From Candidatus Zhuqueibacterota bacterium (GTDB lineage Bacteria > Zhuqueibacterota > QNDG01 > JABMRT01): 42,282 nt of DNA. The DNA is taken from NCBI GenBank assembly GCA_013202295.1, contig JABMRT010000191.1, positions 1-42,282 on the forward strand, given 5' to 3'. The notes beneath the pieces were generated by a model. That model saw only the letters and a list, made by a program, of their open reading frames with translations. It ran no database searches and was not told where the DNA came from. The number at the start of each line of letters is the position of its first letter. Within the stretch, counting starts at the first letter, position 1. A program made the translations under genes and the position numbers. This document shows, in pieces, positions 25,795-33,786 of the stretch.

Positions 25795-27402
25795 ATGAAA
25801 AAGTTACTAGTGATACTGATTTGTGTCTTGCTTGGAGGTGCGACCTTATTTGCTCAAGATACATTAACAATTGCACCATTACCCGCCGGTGAATTTCTAA
25901 ATGAAAAAATAGACGATGAATACTCAAATTACGATGTGTTCAAACTGGAGCGAGGAGGAGTTTACTACCTTAATGGTGCCATTACCACTGTGGGAGGCTT
26001 AAATCTCGTTGGTGAAGTAGAACCGGAAGCAACAGCTCCAGCTGTGATCCAGCCAGGGATTCTGGGTGATGGTACTATTCCTGATCAAACATTTAATATT
26101 TCTGGTGATTTTACCCTGAAACATATCTATTGCATGGCAGTAGGACCTTTGGGATTACAGCAGCAGGGAAATTTCTGTAATATCGCCACAGATGAGGTAA
26201 CGGTTGTTATTGATCAATGCGTTATCGAAGGCAATCAGGAATTTGGTGTAAGAGTTCTAGGTAAATATCCGACCATAAGCGTAACCAATACTAAATTTAG
26301 AAATTGCCAGATGCTGGGCAATTATTATAATGGACGCGCGTTATGGACAGATCAACCGTCTGAATCAATTCTACTGGAAAACAACACCATGCTAAACTGT
26401 GTTGCTTACTTTCTGGTTGATCGGGGTTCAAAATCTGTGAAAATCAACCACAACACGCTTGTGAATATATTGGGTACCCCCAATTTCATGCACCAGCAGT
26501 ATAATTGTGAATTTACCAACAATGTATTTTACAACAGTAATTTCTTGGGTCAAAGTCAGACGCAAATCGATGGTAACTGGGATGATATGGATAACGAACC
26601 TGCTGCCACATTCAGTGTTGATACCTTATCTGCGACAGTTGATAGTATGTGGAACGCAGATGTTCCTGGTGGTCCCTATACCGAATCCGATAGAAGTGTT
26701 CAAGTTGAAAATAATTCCTATTTCTATTCTCAAGACTTTGTCGACTTCTGGGACAGCAGTGCTGATCTTCATGGCGGTTATTTCATGAACTCCCGTACAG
26801 AGGCGATGTTCGCTGATGATACAAATTATCCCTTACTCATCGCTGAAGGTAATGTGAATGTTGAACCCAATTTTGCCCAGAAACCTGATACTGAAGCTGA
26901 ACAGTTAGCTAATTGTCAAGCTATTCGAGAGGTACCTGGTGCTCCTAGTGCCGTATATTGGGGATATGACGGTGCCAATAATGAATTGGGTAATCTTGTT
27001 TGGCCTCTCCCCGAAGATCTATCTTATGATAATGCAGCTTTGTTAACAGCTGGTACTGATGGCTTACCTTTAGGTGATTTAAATTGGTTTGGATTAGCAG
27101 TAGGGGTGGATTCAGATGATGATCTAAAAATGCCAAAAGATTTCACATTGCATCAAAATTATCCGAATCCCTTCAACCCCTCGACAACCATCGAGTACAC
27201 ATTGAACACAGCAGGCGTGACTAACCTGAATGTGTGCAATTTGTTGGGACAGAACATCATGACCCTGGTCGATCATGAACACCAGAATGCGGGTCTTTAT
27301 AAAAAATCAATTGACATGTCTGGCTTTACCAGCGGCATGTACTTTGTCGTTCTTGAGCAATCAGACAACCGTTCAATTCAGAAGATGATGTTGCTAAAAT
27401 AA
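25795..27402 (+). CDS. Secreted right-handed beta-helix protein with T9SS sorting domain
   Basis: A signal peptide (ending LFAQD) is followed by ~300 residues of parallel beta-helix repeats (short turns such as VVIDQCVIEGN, ISVTNTKFRNC, ILLENNTMLNC, VKINHNTLVNI). The C-terminal ~85-residue type IX secretion sorting domain starts at NYPNPFNPSTTIEY and ends SIQKMMLLK, so the protein is exported and probably surface attached. Beta-helix proteins are often polysaccharide lyases, but I see no convincing catalytic residues. Binding of polymer or a lyase-like role are both possible. It lies between receptor and chitinase, where SusD-type glycan-binding lipoproteins usually sit. AAGGAGAAAG precedes the ATG. 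Confidence 0.82.
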   Translation: MKKLLVILICVLLGGATLFAQDTLTIAPLPAGEFLNEKIDDEYSNYDVFKLERGGVYYLNGAITTVGGLNLVGEVEPEATAPAVIQPGILGDGTIPDQTFNISGDFTLKHIYCMAVGPLGLQQQGNFCNIATDEVTVVIDQCVIEGNQEFGVRVLGKYPTISVTNTKFRNCQMLGNYYNGRALWTDQPSESILLENNTMLNCVAYFLVDRGSKSVKINHNTLVNILGTPNFMHQQYNCEFTNNVFYNSNFLGQSQTQIDGNWDDMDNEPAATFSVDTLSATVDSMWNADVPGGPYTESDRSVQVENNSYFYSQDFVDFWDSSADLHGGYFMNSRTEAMFADDTNYPLLIAEGNVNVEPNFAQKPDTEAEQLANCQAIREVPGAPSAVYWGYDGANNELGNLVWPLPEDLSYDNAALLTAGTDGLPLGDLNWFGLAVGVDSDDDLKMPKDFTLHQNYPNPFNPSTTIEYTLNTAGVTNLNVCNLLGQNIMTLVDHEHQNAGLYKKSIDMSGFTSGMYFVVLEQSDNRSIQKMMLLK

Positions 27403-27425
27403 TCAATTTACCTCCTCTCATCCCG

Positions 27426-27462
27426 TGGATCCGGAGCAGCTTGACCCGCTGTTCCGGATCCA
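27426..27462 (+). terminator. Strong hairpin after the beta-helix gene
   Basis: TGGATCCGGAGCAGC and GCTGTTCCGGATCCA pair over 15 positions with one mismatch around a seven-base loop, followed by TGGTTTTC. The poor T-run suggests partial termination or an mRNA-stabilising hairpin between the highly expressed surface genes and the downstream enzymes. Confidence 0.55.
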
Positions 27463-27568
27463 TGGTTTTCTGTCCATCGGATGGACTTTTATCAGTAAAA
27501 CCTGAACAAATCTCCACCTGACTTGCAACAATTAACGAATTTCGGAATCCACCTAAAGACAAACAAAT

Positions 27569-28963
27569 ATGAGATATAAACACGAAAAATATGCCCGGCC
27601 GATCTTTCAAATTGTATTTCTGATTGCTATTCTGTGGGCATTTGGATTTCTTTATGCAGACAGAATCGTAGTTGGGTATTATCCATCCTGGTTGAAATCG
27701 ACCTTGCCCGCAAGTAATATACAGTTTGAGAATCTGACCCATATCAACCACGCCTTCGCCTGGCCTGAGCCGGATGGTCAAATCCACACAGATTCTGGAT
27801 TCCTTTATCCAGAACTCAATGATCTCGCCCATCAAAATCAGGTTCAAATACTGATCGCCCTTGGTGGCTGGGGCAATTCAGATGGATTTTCGCCCATGGC
27901 CGCCGATTTTAGTAGTCGATTTATTTTTATCAGTAATCTGGTCGATTTTTTATACACTCATGACTATGATGGCGTGGATATTGACTGGGAATTTCCCAAT
28001 TCAACCACTGACAGAGACAACCTCACCCTGCTGATCCGTGAAATTCGTCAACGGTTCGAACTACAAAATCCGGATTGGCTTATTACTTTTGCCGTGGGCA
28101 CAAGCAGTTGGACAGGACAATGGTACAATTATCCTCAACTCATGGCAGATGTCGATTGGTTCAATGCCATGTGCTATGACTATCATGGAAGCTGGTCAGC
28201 ACATTCCGGGCACAATGCCCCGCTCTATCAGCCGCCCGGTGATAACTGCGGCGCTGTTGATGTAGGGATGACCTATCTACATCAGACACGCGGTATACCT
28301 AAAAATCAATTGACCGTGGGCATCCCGTTTTACGGTAAAGAATTTATCACATCGGGTCTTTACGGTTCATTCACCGGCCTGGTAACCGATCATATATATT
28401 CTGCAATTATCCCAAGATTGAGCAGTGGCTGGACCTATAACTGGGACAATGTCTCCATGGTTCCCTACCTGACAAATAGCGACAATACCCGATTGATCAC
28501 CTTCGAAGATACACTTTCAGTCCAACGAAAATGTGAATGGATAAGAAATCAGGGATATACCGGTGCTATGATCTGGGCTCTCGGACAGGATCTGACATCC
28601 GGCGAACAGCCGCTTTTAACCAAACTGGCCTCTACCCTGTTTGATACGAGCACAGCAGTTAACCTGACAGCTGATCAAACTCCAGTTGGTTTCGAACTCA
28701 ATGAGAATTATCCAAATCCCTTTAATCCGCAAACTACTATCGAAGTTTATCTAGACCGACAAAGTCATATTAATTTGAGTGTTTACAATGCCGCCGGACA
28801 AAAAGTGAAAACCCTGGTTAATTTGAGCCTGATGGCCGGAAGCCACCGATACATATGGCTGGGTGATGATGATGGAGGGAAAAGGATTGAAAGTGGTGTC
28901 TACTTCTGCCGCCTGCAAAGCGCTGAGGGTGTCAAGACAATAAAAATGTTATTGATTGAATAA
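27569..28963 (+). CDS. Secreted GH18 chitinase with T9SS sorting domain
   Basis: This 464-residue endo-acting family 18 glycosidase has an N-terminal signal/anchor (residues 10-30) and a TIM barrel starting RIVVGYYPSW. ALGGW serves as the SxGG-like strand. The catalytic motif DGVDIDWE has Asp134, Asp137, Asp139 and proton donor Glu141, and the later barrel strands MCYDYHG, GIPFYGKEF and GAMIWALGQD are present. The C-terminus is a sorting domain with NYPNPFNPQTTIEV, directing export by type IX secretion. It hydrolyses chitin with retention through the N-acetyl group. It stands 15 bp before the GH20-like gene. The ribosome site is weak. Confidence 0.95.
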   Translation: MRYKHEKYARPIFQIVFLIAILWAFGFLYADRIVVGYYPSWLKSTLPASNIQFENLTHINHAFAWPEPDGQIHTDSGFLYPELNDLAHQNQVQILIALGGWGNSDGFSPMAADFSSRFIFISNLVDFLYTHDYDGVDIDWEFPNSTTDRDNLTLLIREIRQRFELQNPDWLITFAVGTSSWTGQWYNYPQLMADVDWFNAMCYDYHGSWSAHSGHNAPLYQPPGDNCGAVDVGMTYLHQTRGIPKNQLTVGIPFYGKEFITSGLYGSFTGLVTDHIYSAIIPRLSSGWTYNWDNVSMVPYLTNSDNTRLITFEDTLSVQRKCEWIRNQGYTGAMIWALGQDLTSGEQPLLTKLASTLFDTSTAVNLTADQTPVGFELNENYPNPFNPQTTIEVYLDRQSHINLSVYNAAGQKVKTLVNLSLMAGSHRYIWLGDDDGGKRIESGVYFCRLQSAEGVKTIKMLLIE

Positions 28964-28978
28964 ATAACGGATGATGAA

Positions 28979-30079
28979 ATGAATAAGAATAAATCGATAT
29001 TTCTACTATGCCTTGTTTTCATTTTAATCCAGTGCCGCTGGATCTCAAAATTAGGAGACAATCAGCAAGAGGAATCTTGGCATGCGGTTCATATCCTGAG
29101 GGTATATTCGGCTGCCGATGTGGACAATTTGATCGATGTAATGCCGCAATTGGCTGACATTGGGCTAAACACCATCATCCTGGAGTTGGACTTCAATTTT
29201 AAATATGAATCTCATCCTGAACTCATTTTACAGAAAGATCCAATCACTCGGGAAAAAGCAGCACTCCTTGTTAAAACATGCAGGAATAACGGAATCCGGT
29301 TAATCCCAATGTTTCAATGTCTGGGGCATCAGTCCTGGGCTGAAGAAACCTATCCGCTGTTGATTCAATATCCGGAATTTGATTTGACACCCGGTGCGTA
29401 TCCGAACAATGAAAACATCTATTGCCGCGAATGGGATCCTCTGAATCCCAAAGTGTATGAGATCGTTTTTGATCTGCTGGATGAATTAATCGATGCCTTC
29501 GAGGCCGACGCCTTTCATGTAGGTATGGATGAGGTCTTCCTGCTTGGCGATGAAAAATCACCTGCCACCCGCGGAATGGATCCGGCAAAGCTTTATGCCA
29601 AAGCAGTGAACGATCTTTATAACCATCTTGTGAAAAAACGAGGCGTGGAAATGATCATGTGGGCCGACCGGTTCATTGATAACAATCAGTACGAATTTGG
29701 CGAGTGGGAGTCTTCAGCCAATGGAACGGCTCCGGCGATTGATTTTATCCCGAAAGACATTATTCTGTCACCCTGGCATTATACCGACAGAGAATCCTAT
29801 CCGTCTATTCCCGTTTTCCTGGCCAAGGGATTTCGTGTTCTTCCTGCAAGTTTTAATGATACAAGTGCGGTCAATTCTCTGATAAAATATAGTTATGATT
29901 TTAAAGAAAATAGAAATATGCTCGGCCATCTGTTTACGACCTGGACCGTTCACGCCATTGATTCACTCATCATGTACTCCGCAATCCGGACTGGAATGGA
30001 AACGATCATGAGATTGGAAAACACGACAGATTCTCAATCCAGTCTGGATTCATCCCCCCCCATACAGGAGAAGCTGTAA
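28979..30079 (+). CDS. GH20-like beta-N-acetylhexosaminidase, catalytic domain only
   Basis: The 366-residue TIM-barrel protein has the family 20 signature His180-Val-Gly-Met-Asp184-Glu185 (AFHVGMDEVF), the acid/base pair used with the substrate N-acetyl group. GHQSWAEE and WADRF are further family strands. The usual N-terminal non-catalytic GH20 domain is missing, so it is shorter than most hexosaminidases. The N-terminus is a hydrophobic signal ending ILIQC, an imperfect lipobox (Gln before Cys), so it may be a periplasm-facing lipoprotein. It is placed between chitinase and the cytoplasmic enzymes. It probably removes terminal GlcNAc from chitooligosaccharides, leaving disaccharide for the phosphorylase. 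Confidence 0.85.
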   Translation: MNKNKSIFLLCLVFILIQCRWISKLGDNQQEESWHAVHILRVYSAADVDNLIDVMPQLADIGLNTIILELDFNFKYESHPELILQKDPITREKAALLVKTCRNNGIRLIPMFQCLGHQSWAEETYPLLIQYPEFDLTPGAYPNNENIYCREWDPLNPKVYEIVFDLLDELIDAFEADAFHVGMDEVFLLGDEKSPATRGMDPAKLYAKAVNDLYNHLVKKRGVEMIMWADRFIDNNQYEFGEWESSANGTAPAIDFIPKDIILSPWHYTDRESYPSIPVFLAKGFRVLPASFNDTSAVNSLIKYSYDFKENRNMLGHLFTTWTVHAIDSLIMYSAIRTGMETIMRLENTTDSQSSLDSSPPIQEKL

Positions 30080-30107
30080 ATCTCCCGATATACACAATGA
30101 GAAAGAT

Positions 30108-32492
30108 ATGAACGAAAATACAATAAAAGATACGAGTTTGAAACAGATAGAAAAGCAAACGCGATCAGCGGTCGAGCAAACTATTCTTAGAAACAGCGAT
30201 CAAAAGATTATTTACCCTCCGACCGAAAAGATTAAAACCCTGGTAATCGATAATTTCCCGGCGCTGGGCCGCCTGACCGCCTTACGGTTTCTGGAATGGG
30301 CACAGGAAAATGAAGGTTCGGTGATCTCACTTCCGACCGGGAAAACGCCAGAGTTTTTTATCAAATGGGTAAAATATTTTCTTGAGGAATGGCAATCAAA
30401 TAAAGTACAAAAGACACTGGCAGATTATGGCATGGATCCAGCAAAAAAGCCGGACATGTCTAGTTTTTATTTTGTACAAATTGATGAGTTCTATCCTATT
30501 CTCTCAACACAGCAGAACAGCTTTTATTACTACGTCAACAAGTTCTATATTAAAGGATTCAAGTTGGATCCCGAAAAGGCCCTATTGATAAATCCGGACA
30601 TTATCGGCATTCCGGAAAACGAAAGTCTTCAGTCTATCTGGCCAGAAAGCTGTGTGGATCTGTCATTACGAACCCAATATCCCAAAACGAAACTCGAAGA
30701 AAAGCAGAAAAAGGTCATCGCAATGATTGACCAGTTTTGCCATGACTATGAGACCCGGATTTACGAGCTGGGAGGCATCGGATTTTTTTTAGGTGGTATC
30801 GGTCCGGATGGTCATATTGGTTTCAATGTGCAGGGCTCGGCCCATTTATCAAACACCCGCTTGACACCAACCAACTATGAAACACAGGCCGCCTCGGCCG
30901 GCGATCTGGGAGGCATTGAGATTTCACGGAACCGGTTGGTAATCACAATCGGTTTACAAACCATCACCTATAATCCGGATGTGACAGCCATTATCTTTGC
31001 TGCTGGTGAATCAAAAGCGCAAATGGTGCAAAAAGCGATACAGTCTGAAAAAAGTTTATCGGTGCCGGCATCGGTATTACACGGATTACCCAATGCCCGT
31101 TTTTATTTAACACATGGTGCGGCAAAACTGTTGACAGAACGACGGTATCATGCATTGACCTTACAGAAAGTTATCAGCGAACAAAATTCCGATCGGATAT
31201 TAACTGATATTTCACTCTCTTTAAACAAGTCGTTGCTTGAACTAAGCCAGAAAGACGTGGTCAGTGATAAAGAGGGCGCTTATATGGTAAAGCAACAAAA
31301 CGGTTCACTGGAAACCAGATTGAACATACTGGAACGTCAGTACAAGAAACAATTGCTTTCTGCTCTGCAAATTCCCAAGAACGAGATATTTCTGCATACC
31401 GCCCCCCATCATGATGATATCATGCTGGGATATTTGCCCTACCTGGTTCGATTGATGCGTGAGCCATCCAATAAACATTTTTTCAATTATCTGACAAGTG
31501 GATTCACAGCTGTTACCAACCTGTATATGCTTCGTCTTCTGAATGAGCTCTCAGAATTCATGAAAACAGAAAGCTATCGGGAATTATCATTAAATGGCTA
31601 TTTTGATCCGTCTAACCGGGTATTCAAAAATGAAGATATGCTTTATTATCTGGATGGAATTGCAGGTAAAAACTGCGAGATGCGGCGTAATGCCGAGTCC
31701 CGACGCTTATTGCGTAATATCATTGAGATCTTCGAAGACGATTCCTTTGCCAACCTGAACAACCGGATCACTGAATCAATTAATTATTTCGCCACACAAT
31801 ATCCAGGAAAAAAAGATATCAGCTATATTCAGCAGCTAAAGGGTATGACGCGTGAATGGGAGGCTGATATTTTATGGGGATCTTTCGGATTCAGTGTAGA
31901 GTCAGTCATTCATTCCCGGCTGGGTTTTTATAAAGGCGATATTTTTACCGAAGAACCCGAAAAACATCGCGATGTTCTTCCGATTCTTGAATCACTAAAA
32001 AAGATAAAACCAACGATTATCACAGTCGCCTTTGATCCGGAAGGAAGCGGACCGGACACCCATTACAAGGTGCTTCAGGCCATATCCACTGCTCTCAAGC
32101 TCTACTGTCAAGAGACCGGAAACGACTCAATTAAAATTTGGGGGTACCGGAATGTCTGGTATCGATATCATCCCTCTGAGTCAAACCTTCTCATCCCGGT
32201 CACCCTGAATACCATGACAACCCTGCATAATGCCTTTATCAATGCCTTCGGTTCCCAGGCCGAAGCATCTTTTCCAAGCTTTGAATATGACGGACCCTTT
32301 TCCGAGCTGGCACAAAAAATTCAAGTTGAACAGTACAAACAGATGGCTATACTGCTGGGTGAAGATTTCTTCTATCACAACTCCGATTCTAGAATCCGTT
32401 CCACGTGTGGACTGATCTATTTGAAAGAAATGAACCTGGAAGAATTTTTAACCTATTCGAGAGAATTACAGAAAGCAACAGAGGAATTATAA
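30108..32492 (+). CDS. Glucosamine-6-phosphate deaminase fused to a PIG-L/LmbE deacetylase domain
   Basis: This is a 794-residue cytoplasmic fusion. The N-terminal half (about 1-370) is NagB-like: PTGKTP (76-81) for phosphate binding, the Asp-Glu pair in QIDEFYP, and GIGPDGHIGFN with the catalytic Asp/His. This half converts glucosamine-6-phosphate to fructose-6-phosphate and ammonia. The C-terminal half (about 405-780) is a PIG-L/LmbE-type zinc deacetylase: His434-His435-Asp436-Asp437 in APHHDDIMLGY and a second ligand region at GPDTHYKVLQA. Similar fusions occur in Bacteroidetes. A deacetylase for GlcNAc or its phosphate would replace NagA, which is absent nearby. That is inference; the deacetylase substrate is not established. 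Confidence 0.9.
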   Translation: MNENTIKDTSLKQIEKQTRSAVEQTILRNSDQKIIYPPTEKIKTLVIDNFPALGRLTALRFLEWAQENEGSVISLPTGKTPEFFIKWVKYFLEEWQSNKVQKTLADYGMDPAKKPDMSSFYFVQIDEFYPILSTQQNSFYYYVNKFYIKGFKLDPEKALLINPDIIGIPENESLQSIWPESCVDLSLRTQYPKTKLEEKQKKVIAMIDQFCHDYETRIYELGGIGFFLGGIGPDGHIGFNVQGSAHLSNTRLTPTNYETQAASAGDLGGIEISRNRLVITIGLQTITYNPDVTAIIFAAGESKAQMVQKAIQSEKSLSVPASVLHGLPNARFYLTHGAAKLLTERRYHALTLQKVISEQNSDRILTDISLSLNKSLLELSQKDVVSDKEGAYMVKQQNGSLETRLNILERQYKKQLLSALQIPKNEIFLHTAPHHDDIMLGYLPYLVRLMREPSNKHFFNYLTSGFTAVTNLYMLRLLNELSEFMKTESYRELSLNGYFDPSNRVFKNEDMLYYLDGIAGKNCEMRRNAESRRLLRNIIEIFEDDSFANLNNRITESINYFATQYPGKKDISYIQQLKGMTREWEADILWGSFGFSVESVIHSRLGFYKGDIFTEEPEKHRDVLPILESLKKIKPTIITVAFDPEGSGPDTHYKVLQAISTALKLYCQETGNDSIKIWGYRNVWYRYHPSESNLLIPVTLNTMTTLHNAFINAFGSQAEASFPSFEYDGPFSELAQKIQVEQYKQMAILLGEDFFYHNSDSRIRSTCGLIYLKEMNLEEFLTYSRELQKATEEL

Positions 32493-32512
32493 TTGAAAGA
32501 AAAAATCAACCT

Positions 32513-33781
32513 ATGATAAGAAACACCGTTAAGCCAAAACATCCTGCAACCTGGGTACCCACTCTTTATTTTTCGGAAGGTCTGCCTTTTGTGGCTACGG
32601 CAACCGTTTCGGTTCTAATGTATAAAAGTCTGGGTTTATCGGACGCACAAATCGCCTTTTTTACGACACTCATTATGTGGCCTTGGACACTAAAACCCCT
32701 CTGGGGGCCGATTCTTGAAATGTACAAAACCAAAAAGCATTTTGTCGTGGCTACACAGTTTATTGGAGGAATTGCCTTTGGCATCCTGGCCCTGTCGTTA
32801 CCCTTGGATGGATTTCTGCCCTATTCCTTAGCTCTGTTTGTGATCATCGCCTTCAATTCCGCAACACACGATATCGCGGCTGACGGCGTTTATATCAATG
32901 TACTCACAACAAGACAACAAGCCCAATATGTGGGATGGCAGGGTGCTTTTTACAATGTGGCCAAGGTAATGTCACAAGGAGCGCTTGTTTACATTGCTGG
33001 AAAACTCGAACTCGTAATTGGTATCACTGAAGCTTGGATGGTGGTCATGAGTCTCTTTGGCGTGATGCTGACGCTGTTGGCTATTTACCATCTGAAAATG
33101 CTGCCTTCCGGAGGAGGGGCCAATGGCGTTCAAAGCCGGCGTGAAGCGTTTGCAACATTCTGGCAGGTAGTTAGGACATTCTTCCAGAAAAAATATATCT
33201 TCTGGGGGATCGCTTTTATCATCTTATTCAGGACGGCTGAAGGGCAATTGACTAAAATCGTGCCCCTGTTCATGCGCGCAGCGCGGGAAGATGGCGGACT
33301 GGGACTGCTGACCTCAGACATTGGTATTGCTTACGGGATATTTGGGGCAATCGCCTTTGTGTTGGGTTCCATTGCAGGAGGCTATTTTGTATCCAAAAGA
33401 GGATTGAAAAAATCGATTCTTATCCTGTGTATTCTTTTCAACATTCCAGACGTGGTTTATGCCTATCTCGCCTTTACTCAGCCGGAAAGCTTTGCAATCA
33501 TTTGTGGGGCAATTGCCATAGAATGGTTCGGCTACGGATTTGGTTTTGTTGGTGTCATCCTTTTTATGATGCAGCAGATCGCTCCCGGAGAATATAAAAT
33601 GGCCCATTATGCTTTTGCCACGGCTGTCATGAATCTGGGATTTATGCTGCCCTCTATGATCAGTGGCTATGTCAGCGACTACATGGGATACAAATATTTC
33701 TTCTTATGGGTCATGGTGGCCACCCTCCCTTCATTTTTTGTGGCCTGGCTTGTGCCCTTTAAAGAAGTTCAAAAGGATTAA
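32513..33781 (+). CDS. AmpG-like MFS permease, candidate (GlcNAc)2 importer
   Basis: This is a twelve-helix major-facilitator permease related to AmpG, which imports GlcNAc-anhydromuropeptides. The N-terminus PTLYFSEGLPF, the loop LWGPILEMYKTKK and HDIAADGVYIN match that group. The frame is open from 32405 across the end of the previous gene, but the homology starts at MIRNTVKPKHP, so ATG 32513 is chosen; the ribosome site there is weak. Only 5 bp separate it from the chitobiose phosphorylase gene, so the two are surely co-translated. Inner-membrane import of N,N'-diacetylchitobiose is the inferred role. Confidence 0.88.
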   Translation: MIRNTVKPKHPATWVPTLYFSEGLPFVATATVSVLMYKSLGLSDAQIAFFTTLIMWPWTLKPLWGPILEMYKTKKHFVVATQFIGGIAFGILALSLPLDGFLPYSLALFVIIAFNSATHDIAADGVYINVLTTRQQAQYVGWQGAFYNVAKVMSQGALVYIAGKLELVIGITEAWMVVMSLFGVMLTLLAIYHLKMLPSGGGANGVQSRREAFATFWQVVRTFFQKKYIFWGIAFIILFRTAEGQLTKIVPLFMRAAREDGGLGLLTSDIGIAYGIFGAIAFVLGSIAGGYFVSKRGLKKSILILCILFNIPDVVYAYLAFTQPESFAIICGAIAIEWFGYGFGFVGVILFMMQQIAPGEYKMAHYAFATAVMNLGFMLPSMISGYVSDYMGYKYFFLWVMVATLPSFFVAWLVPFKEVQKD

Positions 33782-33786
33782 ATTTT

